Notes: generated by a model from the sequence alone, not told the origin. Numbered from the stretch's first letter, positions 47,262-56,441 are shown. The stretch: 64,000 nucleotides of DNA from Rothia nasimurium (GCF_928381705.1 NZ_CAKMSR010000005.1:112844-176843); one strand, 5' to 3'. Made by a program: numbers and translations.

Positions 47262-47720
47262 ATGAAAGCACGTCTAGCGTTCATCGCCGGTGCAGGTATC
47301 GGTTATGTTCTGGGTGCTCGTGCAGGCCGCAGCCAGTATGAAAAGATCAAGACCCAGGCCGCCAACGTCTGGAACGACCCCAAGGTGCAGAACGGCATCA
47401 AGACCGCCGAAGAAACCATCAAGGAACAGGCCCCCGTCGTCGCCGAAAAGGCCAAGGAAGCAGCTGCGGCAGGTGCCGAAAAGGCTAAAGAAGCTGCCGC
47501 CGCAGGCACCGAGAAAGCCAAGGAAAAGGCTGAAGAGGTCAAGGACGCCCGCGCCGAGGCTAAGGCCGAGAAGCAGGTAGAAAAGGCAGAAGCTAAGGCC
47601 GAAAAGGAAGCCGAGAAGGCCGATAAGAAGGCCCAGAAGCTGGCCGACGAGGCCCCTGCCGACGTTGTCTCAGACCCCGCCACCGACATGAACGACGAAG
47701 GCCCTGCACCCACCAAGTAA
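47262..47720 (+). CDS. YtxH-like protein with 11-residue amphipathic repeats
   Basis: 152 residues from the ATG at 47262 (GAAAGAAGG upstream). The N-terminus ARLAFIAGAGIGYVLGARAGRSQYEKIK is the YtxH-type signature: a short hydrophobic, glycine-rich helix followed by a positive turn. Residues about 65-95 repeat the unit AEKAKEAAAAG two to three times, then continue as a long Lys/Glu/Ala helix (KAEKEAEKADKKAQKLADE). The pattern resembles LEA-type stress proteins. The N-terminal helix may anchor it in the membrane. Function unknown; a role in stress protection is possible. Confidence 0.7.
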   Translation: MKARLAFIAGAGIGYVLGARAGRSQYEKIKTQAANVWNDPKVQNGIKTAEETIKEQAPVVAEKAKEAAAAGAEKAKEAAAAGTEKAKEKAEEVKDARAEAKAEKQVEKAEAKAEKEAEKADKKAQKLADEAPADVVSDPATDMNDEGPAPTK

Positions 47721-47742
47721 GGCCCCCTACGTTTAGCCCCAG

Positions 47743-47780
47743 AACCTTCCGCTCTTCGATGCCCCGAAGAGCGGGAGGTT
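47743..47780 (+). terminator. terminator after YtxH-like gene
   Basis: AACCTTCCGCTCTTC (47743-47757) pairs with GAAGAGCGGGAGGTT (47766-47780), one mismatch, followed by TTG. Confidence 0.85.
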
Positions 47781-47842
47781 TTGTGCTTCTATCTGGGATA
47801 ATGGGGAGCGACCTAGACACCACCTAACTTTTGGAGACCCCC

Positions 47843-48199
47843 ATGTCTGATGCTCCCGCACCCGCCTGCCCCGCCTGTTCTGAAGAGTACTCCTACCAGC
47901 AGGGGGACCTCTGGGTCTGCCCCATGTGCGGCCACGAATGGGCTGAAACCGATGCCGCTGAGGCAGAAGAGACCGGCTCCAAGGTACTCGATGCAGTCGG
48001 CAACGAGCTGGTAGACGGCGATTCCGTCACCATCACCAAGGGCCTCAAGGTCAAGGGCGGTGCCGATATCAAGGCTGGCACCAAGGTGCGCGGTATCCGT
48101 CTGCTCGAAAGCCCCGTCAACGGCCACGACATCGAGGCCAAGGTACCCGGCGCAGGCCAGATGTACCTCAAGTCCTCCGTCGTCAAGAAGAGTAACTAA
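47843..48199 (+). CDS. PhnA/YjdM zinc-ribbon protein
   Basis: 118 residues from the ATG at 47843 with GGAG nine bases upstream. ACPACSEEY and WVCPMCGHEW form a four-cysteine zinc ribbon. The C-terminal domain has GDSVTITKGLKVKGG and VRGIRLLESPVNGHDIEAKVPG, the PhnA core. Despite the name, the family is not tied to phosphonate breakdown in most bacteria and its role is unclear. It sits 23 bases before the MFS gene and may share its transcript. Confidence 0.92.
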   Translation: MSDAPAPACPACSEEYSYQQGDLWVCPMCGHEWAETDAAEAEETGSKVLDAVGNELVDGDSVTITKGLKVKGGADIKAGTKVRGIRLLESPVNGHDIEAKVPGAGQMYLKSSVVKKSN

Positions 48200-48222
48200 C
48201 CCCCGAAAGCAGTGGCCCACCC

Positions 48223-49599
48223 GTGAAATGGCTGGTGTGGGCGGTTGCCATAGCCGCCTACGTTTTCTCGATTATCAACCGCAGCTCCTTCTCAGCGCTG
48301 GGGGCCACTGCCCAAACCCACTTTGGGGTTGAAGCTACAGCTATTTCCCTCTTCATCATGCTGCAGCTGGTGGTCTACGCTAGCTGGCAAGTGCCGGTAG
48401 GTGCCCTGCTTGATCGTAAGGGAGCGCCGGTGCTGATTGCGGGTGGCCTGACCCTTATGACGGCTGGCCAGTTTCTTCTGGCCCAGAGCGAGACTGTTCC
48501 CTTAGCCCTGCTGGCGCGTGTGCTGGTGGGTAGCGGGGACGCTTGTATCTTCGTCAGCCTGATCCGTCTGATTTCAGACTGGTTTACCCCTAAACAGATC
48601 CCGGTGGTCAACCAAATTAGCGCCAATATGGGCCAGCTGGGTCAGCTGGTTGCTGTCACGCCCCTGGTCACCCTGGTGGGTGCCCTGGGCTGGCAAGGCG
48701 GCTTTAGTGTTCTTGCTGCTATTGGTTCCTGCCTTCTGCTTCTGGCCCTATTCACGCTCAGGCCGGCTCCCGGCGGGGCTACCGTTGCCCAGGGGCTGGG
48801 GCGGTGGACCCGGCGCGGACGGGGGAGCGCGTCCTCCCGGCGTCCGCACCCTCAGCAGGACGAAGCCAACCAGGCCCGCACCGACCACCCCTACCCCGTC
48901 ACAGACTCTCTACCTGTACTACCCCCAGCAGGAAACCCAGGTTTTGCGGCCTCTATCAGGCAGGTTCTGGCCTACCCGGGTGTGCGCCTGGCCTTTTGGG
49001 TGCATTACGTGACGGCCTCCATGATTTTCTCCATCATGCTGCTGTGGGGCATGCCCTTCCTGACCGGTGGCCTGGGCTATAGCCGGGCCCTGGCTTCGGG
49101 CATCGTCAGCACAGTGGTGGCCTCCATCGTCATTGCCGGGTTCTTCACCGGCTCGATTCTCTCCCGCTTTTCTCCCTACCGGGTGCATATTGCGGTGGGC
49201 AGCAGCCTGCTCAACCTCAGCCTGTGGTCCCTGATTTTCTTCTGGCCCGGAATTGCCCCCACCGCCCTGGTGTACGCTGCGGCTATTACTCTGGGCATCA
49301 ACGGCCCGGTGTCCATGGCTGCTTTCGAGGTGGTGCGTTCGCACGTACCCCAGCACCAGCGCGGCCTAGCTACGGGCATCGCCAACATGGGAGGCTTCGT
49401 AGGAGCCCTCACCACCGTGTTCCTGATCGGCCTGATTCTTGACAGCCTCGGCGCCGGCACCCCCGACACCTACACCCTTGAGGCCTTCCGCTGGGCCATG
49501 GCCAGCCACATTCCGGTGATTCTGCTAGGTATTCTCATGATTGCCCTGCTTTACCCCAAAGCCAAGCGGGAGCTGGCAGGCCGGGCACAGGCGTCCTAG
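48223..49599 (+). CDS. MFS transporter
   Basis: 458 residues, GTG at 48223. Twelve hydrophobic segments. PVGALLDRKGAPVL is the TM2-TM3 MFS loop, and INRSSFSALGATAQTHFGVEATAIS fits organic-anion or nitrate-type symporters of the NarK/ACS type rather than drug exporters. The central cytoplasmic loop is long and polar (RWTRRGRGSASSRRPHPQQD), with a GC-rich stretch in the DNA. The substrate is unknown. It follows the PhnA gene closely. Confidence 0.75.
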   Translation: MKWLVWAVAIAAYVFSIINRSSFSALGATAQTHFGVEATAISLFIMLQLVVYASWQVPVGALLDRKGAPVLIAGGLTLMTAGQFLLAQSETVPLALLARVLVGSGDACIFVSLIRLISDWFTPKQIPVVNQISANMGQLGQLVAVTPLVTLVGALGWQGGFSVLAAIGSCLLLLALFTLRPAPGGATVAQGLGRWTRRGRGSASSRRPHPQQDEANQARTDHPYPVTDSLPVLPPAGNPGFAASIRQVLAYPGVRLAFWVHYVTASMIFSIMLLWGMPFLTGGLGYSRALASGIVSTVVASIVIAGFFTGSILSRFSPYRVHIAVGSSLLNLSLWSLIFFWPGIAPTALVYAAAITLGINGPVSMAAFEVVRSHVPQHQRGLATGIANMGGFVGALTTVFLIGLILDSLGAGTPDTYTLEAFRWAMASHIPVILLGILMIALLYPKAKRELAGRAQAS

Positions 49600-49606
49600 T
49601 TTGTCA

Positions 49607-49629
49607 GGGGCGGACGCCCGCCGCCCCTC
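49607..49629 (+). terminator. GC-rich hairpin after MFS gene
   Basis: AGGGGCGG and CCGCCCCT around a 7-nt loop. No T-run follows. Confidence 0.45.
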
Positions 49630-49762
49630 CCAGCCGACAGGCAGCAAATGCACGGGGAGGGTTGCGGTATCTTGCCCACATTTTCTGGTTTTCACTGGGC
49701 AGGTGCTACTGCGGTCTTTAGAATTAAAAGCCGCACACCACGCCTTACCCTGTGAAGGAAGC

Positions 49763-50413
49763 ATGACCAGAAAATCAGTCGTCCTGTTTACTAGCCTTGC
49801 CCTGCTGGCCCTCACCGCCTGCCAGCAGGAAGAAGCCATCACCCGCGTTGACCCGCAGACCGCTTCAGCAAGCGCAAGTTCAGCATCGCCCAGCCCTACC
49901 CCCACCCCGGAGCCGACTCCCGAATCGACCACCGCAGAGCCGACCCCTGAGCCCACTCCCGAGGACCCCTTCCCGGGCACCGTCTTTGCCGAGAACGGCG
50001 TGACCTTCTTCGTCCCCCAGGACTACGTGCAGGACGCCGCTCCCTCCCAGGCAGAAATCTTCACCTACCAGTTCACCCACTACCGTAGCGCAGAGGACGC
50101 CGCGGGCCGCTTTATGGTGGGCACCCCCTATAACGATGAGCAGGGGCGCAGCGCTGAAGAGATGGAGAAAGAAACCGTCGCCCGCCTTACCCCGGCCTGG
50201 TCTATCAACGAGACCGTTGAGACCATTAACTACACCCGCGAAGACGGCGTGCGTGTGATTCGCTCCGAGGTACGTTTTGCTTCGAGTAACGCCCCCGGCT
50301 ACATCTTCACCCTGGATAACGGGCACGAGCTGATGCACGCCGCTATCTTGGTGGACGAGGCCAACCCCGACTTTGTGAAGAAGATTGAGGATTCTATCGG
50401 CTTCGCCTGGTAG
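49763..50413 (+). CDS. secreted lipoprotein, unknown function
   Basis: 216 residues from the ATG at 49763, which follows GAAGGAAGC; earlier in-frame starts overlap the MFS gene. The signal peptide ends LALTAC, a lipobox, so Cys20 is probably lipid-modified. A linker of acidic proline-threonine repeats (PTPTPEPTPESTTAEPTPEP) leads to a globular domain of about 140 residues beginning GTVFAENGVTFFVPQDYVQD. I do not recognise the domain. It resembles small actinobacterial cell-surface lipoproteins with a PsbP-like fold, but this is a guess. Monocistronic. Confidence 0.7.
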   Translation: MTRKSVVLFTSLALLALTACQQEEAITRVDPQTASASASSASPSPTPTPEPTPESTTAEPTPEPTPEDPFPGTVFAENGVTFFVPQDYVQDAAPSQAEIFTYQFTHYRSAEDAAGRFMVGTPYNDEQGRSAEEMEKETVARLTPAWSINETVETINYTREDGVRVIRSEVRFASSNAPGYIFTLDNGHELMHAAILVDEANPDFVKKIEDSIGFAW

Positions 50414-50440
50414 CAGGTACCTTAGCCAGAAGCCTATACA

Positions 50441-50478
50441 CACAGCGGGCGGAACCGGCACCGGTTCCGCTCGCTGTG
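50441..50478. terminator. bidirectional terminator
   Basis: CACAGCG and GCGGAACCGG pair with CCGGTTCCGC and CGCTGTG around a 2-nt centre, with one-base interruptions. It separates the convergent lipoprotein and TetR genes. Confidence 0.75.
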
Positions 50479-50514
50479 GCGTTTAAAGAGTTTCGCTATA
50501 GGTTTGCCCCGTTT

Positions 50515-51207
50515 TTAGTTTTCTTCTGCGGTCTCTTCGGGGGTGTGCAACTCGCCCACACCTTCAGACAGGGCAATGAATTCGTCGATGTCTTCCTGGG
50601 TTGCGTAGGGTACGGGGTGTACGAGCAATTCATTAATACTGGAACGGAAGATGTAGCTAAGGTGGACGGGGTCTGATCCCTTACCGCCGATAATAGCTTT
50701 GGTGGTCAGACCGTAGCTGAGCATGGTCAGCTGGTTAGCCTGCACCTTGATATCGGTTCCGGCCTTAAGCTGTCCTGCCTCGTCGAGGTGCACCAGCATG
50801 TCGTAGAAGAGGGTGCGGATGCGCTCCAGGCTGGCAGTCGAAATATCTTTAATTTCGGGGGTAGAACGCAGCTCGGCCACCATGCCCAGGGTGATGCGGG
50901 AAACCGCGCGGGAGCGCGGGGTGAGTGGGATGAAGTGCTCAAGAATCTTGATGGTGTTGAGCACGTCCTGCCCCTGTACCGCTACCGCCCGCATACTGGC
51001 CTCGGTCTCTACACCGATAAGTTCCAGGGCGTAGGTGACCAGTTCGACGCGGCTGTCGAAGGAGTGGCGCAGCGAACCGGTGGAAATGCCGGCTTCGGCT
51101 GCCACGTTGCGAATGGTGATAGCGCTGACGCCGCGTTCGTTGAGGAGCTTCCAGACTGCCTGGGAAATGACTTTCTTGCGTTCGTCGTGGTCAATGAGCT
51201 TAGGCAC
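50515..51207 (-). CDS. TetR family regulator (second of a tandem pair)
   Basis: 230 residues from the GTG at 51207, which overlaps the stop of the upstream paralogue by eight bases. MPKLIDHDERKKVISQAVWKL and VAAEAGISTGSLRHSF form the helix-turn-helix domain (residues 1-50). The ligand domain (ITLGMVAELR, LTMLSYGL) is typical of TetR_C and only loosely like the neighbour's. The two proteins share GISTGSLRH and probably bind the same or similar DNA sites, maybe as a heterodimer. They are downstream of a short UvrA gene that could be their target. Confidence 0.85.
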   Translation of the reverse strand: MPKLIDHDERKKVISQAVWKLLNERGVSAITIRNVAAEAGISTGSLRHSFDSRVELVTYALELIGVETEASMRAVAVQGQDVLNTIKILEHFIPLTPRSRAVSRITLGMVAELRSTPEIKDISTASLERIRTLFYDMLVHLDEAGQLKAGTDIKVQANQLTMLSYGLTTKAIIGGKGSDPVHLSYIFRSSINELLVHPVPYATQEDIDEFIALSEGVGELHTPEETAEEN

Positions 51208-51850
51208 TGAAGAACTCCTGACTGAAGTAGTCGAGGTCCTGCTCTTCGGGGTAGGTGAAGATTTCCAGCAGGGTCTCGAAGTGGGTGAGCATGGGGGCCA
51301 TGAGCTCTTCGTCGCTGGCTTCACCGTCGGTGAGCAGGTAGAGGCAGTTGATACCCCACAGCAGGGCTACGAGCTTTTCTACCTCTAGGTCGATATCGAT
51401 ATCGTCGCGCACAAACCCCTGGGCCCGCAGCTGGCTGAGCAGGAAGCCGTAGGCGTAGAGGAAGTCCTTTTCATGGGACTGCTGAATCTTGGCGATACCG
51501 GGAATCGTTGAGGCATCGGCCAGCATGCCCGCAACCACGGTGATAAAGAGCTTGCCGTCTTCAGAGACGGGGGAGAGCTCGGTGAAAATCTCTTCGAGAC
51601 TGTAAATCAGCTCGTAGTTGAAGGTGCGGCTGGTGAGGGACCTAATGAAGCGCTTGCCTACATAGTCGAGAGAGAACTGCATCATCTCTTCGTGGGAGGG
51701 GAAGACATGGCGCAGAGAGCCTGTAGAGATGCCAGCTTCGGCGGCTACGGTTCGCACAGATACGCCGCGGACGCCTTCACGGGCTAGCACCGCCCAGACC
51801 GCCTGGGAGATTTCTTGTTTTCGTTCTTCGTGGTTGATGAGTTTTGGCAC
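51200..51850 (-). CDS. TetR family regulator (first of a tandem pair)
   Basis: 216 residues, GTG start at 51850. MPKLINHEERKQEISQAVWAV and VAAEAGISTGSLRHVF form the HTH domain, nearly the same as in the next gene, while the C-terminal ligand domain has diverged. It is a duplicated regulator. It lies 90 bases downstream of the uvrA-like gene on the same strand. The overlap with its paralogue (GTGCCTAA) shows coupled translation, suggesting that the two proteins are made in equal amounts. Confidence 0.85.
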   Translation of the reverse strand: MPKLINHEERKQEISQAVWAVLAREGVRGVSVRTVAAEAGISTGSLRHVFPSHEEMMQFSLDYVGKRFIRSLTSRTFNYELIYSLEEIFTELSPVSEDGKLFITVVAGMLADASTIPGIAKIQQSHEKDFLYAYGFLLSQLRAQGFVRDDIDIDLEVEKLVALLWGINCLYLLTDGEASDEELMAPMLTHFETLLEIFTYPEEQDLDYFSQEFFSA

Positions 51851-51940
51851 AGTTTTACTTTAGATGATGGTGTGGTTACAGGCGTCGCCCCCTGTCTTTT
51901 TTCGTGGGAGAACGCCTTTATGACGTGGTGCGGCGGGGTT

Positions 51941-54304
51941 TTATGACGCTAGGTAGGACGCTAGGTGCTCGCCGGTGAGGGTACCTGCGGCGGCGAGGGC
52001 GGTGGGGGTGCCCTCAAATACGATTGTACCGCCACCGTGGCCAGCCTCTGGGCCAACGTCAATAATGTGGTCAGAATGGGCGATGACTGCCTGGTGGTGT
52101 TCAATGCAGAGTACGGTGGTTCCGGCATCGACCAGCTGGTCGAGCAGGGCCAGGAACTGCTGAATGTCGGCCAGGTGTAGGCCGGTGGTGGGTTCGTCGA
52201 AGACGTAGATTCCGCCGGGTTCTGCCATGTGGGTGGCGAGTTTGATGCGCTGGCGCTCGCCGCCGGAGAGGGTGGAGAGGGGCTGACCGAGGGTGATGTA
52301 GCCCAGGCCCACATCGACGAGGCGCTGCAGGATTTTGGTGGCGGCGGCCAGCTTGGTGTCTTTGGCGCTGAAGAAGGTGAGGGCATCGGCAGCAGAGAGG
52401 GCCAGAACGTCACTGATGTTTTTGTCGCCCAGGCGGTATTCGAGTACGCCGGGGGAGAAGCGTTTGCCCTCGCATGCCTCACAGACGGCGGTGGATTTTT
52501 CCATGAAGCCCAGCTGGGTTTCAATCACGCCGGTGCCCTTACATTCGGGGCAGGCGCCCTCAGAGTTAGCTGAGAAGAGGGCGGGCTTGACCCCGTTAGC
52601 CTTGGCGAAGGCCTTGCGGATAGGTTCGAGCAAGCCCGTATAGGTAGCCGGGTTGGAACGGCGGGAGCCCTTGATGGGAGCCTGGTCGATGTAGATGATG
52701 CGCTCTTCGCTATCTGCCTGCTGTTCCAGGAGTTCGGTAATCAGCGAGGACTTGCCAGACCCGGCTACACCGGTGAAGGTGGTCAGGACGCCGGTGGGCA
52801 CGGCCACCGAGACATTTTTGAGGTTGTTGCGGGTTGCGTGAGCAACCTGCAGGGCCCCGGTAGCCGGGCGGACGGCGTCCTTAAGCCCCTGTCGGTCGTA
52901 GAAGTGGCGGGAGGTGACGGTGTCTGCCTGCTTGAGCCCCTCGAAGGCTCCAGCGTAGACCACGGTGCCACCGGCGGAACCGGCGGCCGGGCCCATGTCG
53001 ATAATGTGGTCGGCAATAGCGATGGTCTCGGGCTTATGCTCTACCACCAGCACAGTGTTGCCGCGGTCGCGTAGGCGCAGCAGAAGCTCGTTCATCTTGG
53101 TGACGTCGTGGGGGTGCAGGCCCGCGGTGGGCTCGTCAAAGACATAGGTGACGTCGGTGAGAGGGGAACCCAGGTGGCGCACCATCTTGGCGCGCTGGGC
53201 CTCACCACCTGAGAGCGAGGAGGCAGAGCGGGAGAGAGCAATGTAGCCCAGGCCGATGGTGACCATAGAGTCGAGCAGGTGCTCCAGCGCAGCGAGTAGG
53301 GGAGCGACCTCGGGGATGTCCTGCTCGCGCACCCAGGCGAGCAGGTCGGTAACCTGCATGTCGCAGAGCTCAGCAATGTTCACCCCGTTGACCTTGGAGG
53401 CCAAGGCAGCCTGCGACAGGCGGGTGCCGCCGCAGTCAGGGCAGGGGACAAAAGTGACCGCCCGGTCAACAAAAGCGCGAATATGGGCCTGCATGCCCTC
53501 CTTATCCTTGGAGAGCATAGACTTCTCAATGCGGGGCACCAGACCCTCATAGGTCATATTGATGCCCGCAATTTTCATCTTGGTGGGCTCTTTATACAGG
53601 AAATCGGCACGTTGCTGCTCGGTGAAATCCTTGACCGGAATATCGGTGGGGTAGAGGCCCGACTCCTTGTAGAGGCGGGCTGACCAGCCACTGGTAGAGA
53701 AACCGGGAACCTTGAAGAAGCCCTCGTCCTCCATAGTCAGGTTCTCATCAAAGAGCTCAGTCAGGTCAATCTGGCTGGTACGGCCCAGACCCTCACAGCG
53801 GTTGCACATACCACCGGTACGGGAGAAAGTAACGTGCTCGGCCTTGCCATCGCCCACCTTACGGGCACCGGTACCCTGCACGGTTGCCTGGTTGAAAGAA
53901 AAAGCGGTGGGGGAGCCTAGATTCGGGGTGCCCACGCGGGCAAAGAGCATACGGAGCATGGGCAGGGCATCGGTTGCGGTACCCACCGTCGAGCGAGGGT
54001 TAGCCCCCAGGCGCTCCTGATCGACGATAATCGCGCTGGTCAGACCCTCAATCGCATCGACATCGGGCCGATCCTGATGCGGCATAAAACCCTGCACAAA
54101 AGCAGAATAGGTTTCATTAATAAGACGCTGAGACTCAGCCGCCACCACACCAAACGCCAAGGACGACTTACCCGACCCCGACACACCGGTAAAGACCGTC
54201 AGACGGCGCTTAGGAATCTCAACCGAAACATTCTTGAGATTATTATTGCGGGCACCCGTAATACGAATAGTCTGATGGGAATCAGCGGCGTGAGCAGTAG
54301 ACAC
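51941..54304 (-). CDS. short UvrA-like ABC ATPase (drug-resistance type)
   Basis: 787 residues; GTG at 54304 preceded by AGGGAGA. Two ABC modules: FTGVSGSGKSSLAFG and FTGVAGSGKSSLITE are the Walker A sites, SSLSGGEAQRAKM and STLSGGERQRIKL the signatures, YVFDEPTAGLH and YVFDEPTTGLH the Walker B sites. Zinc knuckles are present (MCNRCEGLG, CPDCGGTRL, CPECKGTG, CEACEGKRF). The protein is about 160 residues shorter than true UvrA, missing the UvrB-binding part, so it belongs to the UvrA2/DrrC group linked to protection from DNA-binding drugs. Upstream of two TetR genes. Confidence 0.88.
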   Translation of the reverse strand: MSTAHAADSHQTIRITGARNNNLKNVSVEIPKRRLTVFTGVSGSGKSSLAFGVVAAESQRLINETYSAFVQGFMPHQDRPDVDAIEGLTSAIIVDQERLGANPRSTVGTATDALPMLRMLFARVGTPNLGSPTAFSFNQATVQGTGARKVGDGKAEHVTFSRTGGMCNRCEGLGRTSQIDLTELFDENLTMEDEGFFKVPGFSTSGWSARLYKESGLYPTDIPVKDFTEQQRADFLYKEPTKMKIAGINMTYEGLVPRIEKSMLSKDKEGMQAHIRAFVDRAVTFVPCPDCGGTRLSQAALASKVNGVNIAELCDMQVTDLLAWVREQDIPEVAPLLAALEHLLDSMVTIGLGYIALSRSASSLSGGEAQRAKMVRHLGSPLTDVTYVFDEPTAGLHPHDVTKMNELLLRLRDRGNTVLVVEHKPETIAIADHIIDMGPAAGSAGGTVVYAGAFEGLKQADTVTSRHFYDRQGLKDAVRPATGALQVAHATRNNLKNVSVAVPTGVLTTFTGVAGSGKSSLITELLEQQADSEERIIYIDQAPIKGSRRSNPATYTGLLEPIRKAFAKANGVKPALFSANSEGACPECKGTGVIETQLGFMEKSTAVCEACEGKRFSPGVLEYRLGDKNISDVLALSAADALTFFSAKDTKLAAATKILQRLVDVGLGYITLGQPLSTLSGGERQRIKLATHMAEPGGIYVFDEPTTGLHLADIQQFLALLDQLVDAGTTVLCIEHHQAVIAHSDHIIDVGPEAGHGGGTIVFEGTPTALAAAGTLTGEHLASYLAS

Positions 54305-54434
54305 GAAATCTCCCTAAAATGCGAAAATAAGCTGCACACCAGTCTATCGAACCGCCCACCCCGGCTAAGACCTACGGTTCCCCGCACAGCGCAACACCTT
54401 GCACCACCCCGGTTGCCTGCGCCACAATACAACT

Positions 54435-54929
54435 ATGGCTACTACACATCTTGAAGGCAATGACGTACAGACCGTAGGCGACCTGCCCGCCGTAGGTTCC
54501 ACAGCACCCGCATTCACCCTGGTGGGCACCGACCTCGGCGCAGTCACCTCAGACTCATTCGAGGGTAAGAACCTGGTCCTCAACATCTTCCCCTCCATCG
54601 ACACCGGCGTCTGCGCCGCGTCCGTCCGTAAATTCAACGAAGAAGCATCCAAGCTAGAGAACACCACCGTCGTGTGCGTCTCCAAGGACCTGCCCTTCGC
54701 CCTAAGCCGCTTCTGCGGTGCCGAAGGCATCGAGAACGTTGTATCAGCGTCCGCCTTCCGCGACTCCTTCGGTGAAGACTACGGCATCACCATGACCGAC
54801 GGCCCCCTGGCCGGCCTGCTGGCCCGCTCCGTTGTGGTCATCAACGCCGCCGGTGACGTCATCTACACCCAGCTGGTCGACGAAATCACCACCGAACCTG
54901 ATTACGAGGCAGCGCTCGCCGCTCTCTAA
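54435..54929 (+). CDS. tpx: thiol peroxidase Tpx
   Basis: 164 residues from the ATG at 54435. [21 protein letters not shown] holds the peroxidatic cysteine, and [10 protein letters not shown] the resolving one: an atypical 2-Cys peroxiredoxin that reduces hydroperoxides with thioredoxin. A promoter-like TTGCAC and CACAAT lie just upstream and no ribosome site precedes the ATG, so the transcript may be leaderless. It is divergent from the UvrA-like gene. Confidence 0.95.
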   Translation: MATTHLEGNDVQTVGDLPAVGSTAPAFTLVGTDLGAVTSDSFEGKNLVLNIFPSIDTGVCAASVRKFNEEASKLENTTVVCVSKDLPFALSRFCGAEGIENVVSASAFRDSFGEDYGITMTDGPLAGLLARSVVVINAAGDVIYTQLVDEITTEPDYEAALAAL

Positions 54930-55016
54930 AACCAACATCACTTACGCGGTGGGTATATCCCTTCCGCCTGCTGACCCTATCCCAGCTCTCTAGAGCAGAG
55001 ACACTTCGCAATATTT

Positions 55017-55124
55017 AGCGCAGCAAACATACTCTCGCCGACTGACCCTCTCGCTCCTCGCCTAGAGGCTCGTCGCGATTCACGCCAGACCCATCCAGTC
55101 GGCTCCGAGTATGTTTGCTGCGCT
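55017..55124. repeat. structured palindromic repeat, copy B
   Basis: The outer arms AGCGCAGCAAACATACTC (55017-55034) and GAGTATGTTTGCTGCGCT (55107-55124) are perfectly complementary. Inside is a 67-nt core (55037-55103) that matches the reverse complement of 2941-3007 except in its 22-nt middle and at one more position. TTTTT follows the right arm, so it can work as a terminator for tpx. Outer arms share nothing with those of copy A. Confidence 0.85.
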
Positions 55125-55154
55125 TTTTGGTAGGTCTCTCGTTGAGGTATTTCC

Positions 55155-55481
55155 TTAGAAAATCCAGTTAGCGAGCACGACGCAGGTTGCTGTACCTACG
55201 ATGAGGGAGAGTGCCAGGTTCTTTCGCCACAGGTGGGTAGCAACCGTTACTACCGCTCCGACGAGGTAGGGCAGAGCCGTCTCGCGGGAAGAGTAGTCGA
55301 TTTCTGCCAGCACGTAGAAGCCCAGGCAGATAATGGCTCCCATGGGCAGCCAGGCGGCAAGGTTGGCCACCAGGGCTGATCCCTTGAGCACGGACTTTAC
55401 CCCAAAGGGAATCAGTCGCAGGGCGAAGGTGATGCCGGCTGCTAGGAAGATAGCTGAGAGAATGTAGCCGGTGCTAGGCAT
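55155..55481 (-). CDS. azlD: AzlD family branched-chain amino acid export subunit
   Basis: 108 residues from the ATG at 55481 with AGGAGG upstream. Four hydrophobic segments; FALRLIPFGV and a helix ending in LGFYVLAEI match the AzlD family. It forms a two-component exporter with AzlC, sending out branched-chain amino acids or analogues such as azaleucine. Its start overlaps the azlC end by eight bases. Confidence 0.88.
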   Translation of the reverse strand: MPSTGYILSAIFLAAGITFALRLIPFGVKSVLKGSALVANLAAWLPMGAIICLGFYVLAEIDYSSRETALPYLVGAVVTVATHLWRKNLALSLIVGTATCVVLANWIF

Positions 55482-56307
55482 GCGGGGCCTCCTGGCGTGA
55501 AACACCCTGACGCTGGGTGGTCAGGTGGCGGATGATGAGTAGGGCTACCAGGGTCAGCAGGGAAACCAGCAGCATGGAATGCGGGGCAAGGACGATGGCC
55601 GTCAGCGAAGCGATAACCGCAAGCGAGGCAGTTACCCGGTCTTTGACCGCCCGGTAGGCGTCGATAGAGAGCACCAGGAACATACCGGTCATCACGAAGT
55701 CAACGCCCTCTAAATGGGAGAGAAAAGTGGCTCCCAGAATCACGCCCAGGGTGGAGCCGCCCCACCAGGAGAGCCAGAGCACCACTGAGACCGTCATGAT
55801 GCGGGAGCTACGAAAATTCTGTGAGCCGGGAGCGGTGTTGAGGGCGTAGGCTTCGTCGCAGAGCATATACACAGCCAGGGCCTTAGCTAGGTTTCCCTTG
55901 ACGTTCTGCAGGGGGTAGGAGATACCGTAAACCAGGTGCCGGGCGTTCATCAGCAGGGTTGTGGAAGCAATCAGGCTCAGTGGCGCAGCGGCGGCAATCA
56001 TGCCCACCAGCAGGAACTCCACCGACCCGGCAAAGACAATAGCTGAGAGAGCCGGGGCAACCCACCAGGGCAGGCCCACCGAAGCGACCAGCACGCCCAA
56101 GCCCATGCCCATGACCACAAAGCCAATGCAGAGGACACCGGCTACGCGCAGGCCTTCCTTGAAGCCGCTTTCGCCGGGCAGCTGGCTGATGTGTTCCCCC
56201 GTAATGGGGGCGGACGCCGTCGCCCCGCTGGCGGGGGCCGGCAGGTTGGCAGGGGTAGAAGGCGCTGAGAGCTGACCTGTATCTGGGCTGGTGTGGTGCA
56301 TAGCCAT
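55474..56307 (-). CDS. azlC: AzlC family branched-chain amino acid export permease
   Basis: 277 residues. The N-terminal 50 residues are polar and proline-rich. Then come seven to eight hydrophobic segments with FKEGLRVAGVLCIGFVVMGM, SAIVFAGSVEFLLVGM, TLLMNARHLVYGISY and LCDEAYAL: the AzlC signature. It is the large subunit of the AzlCD exporter. ATG at 56307; an ATG two codons later is also possible. azlC and azlD make a minus-strand operon. Confidence 0.92.
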   Translation of the reverse strand: MAMHHTSPDTGQLSAPSTPANLPAPASGATASAPITGEHISQLPGESGFKEGLRVAGVLCIGFVVMGMGLGVLVASVGLPWWVAPALSAIVFAGSVEFLLVGMIAAAAPLSLIASTTLLMNARHLVYGISYPLQNVKGNLAKALAVYMLCDEAYALNTAPGSQNFRSSRIMTVSVVLWLSWWGGSTLGVILGATFLSHLEGVDFVMTGMFLVLSIDAYRAVKDRVTASLAVIASLTAIVLAPHSMLLVSLLTLVALLIIRHLTTQRQGVSRQEAPHA

Positions 56308-56441
56308 AAGTTTAGATAAAACTAGAGGAACTCCAATTTTCTGATCAGCATGTAACTGCTTGCCTCCTCAGAAATAAAACCCGTGCTGGCGCCGTTACCC
56401 GGGTACCGGCGTCCGCCCCCACCCCACAGTAAGGAAGAACC

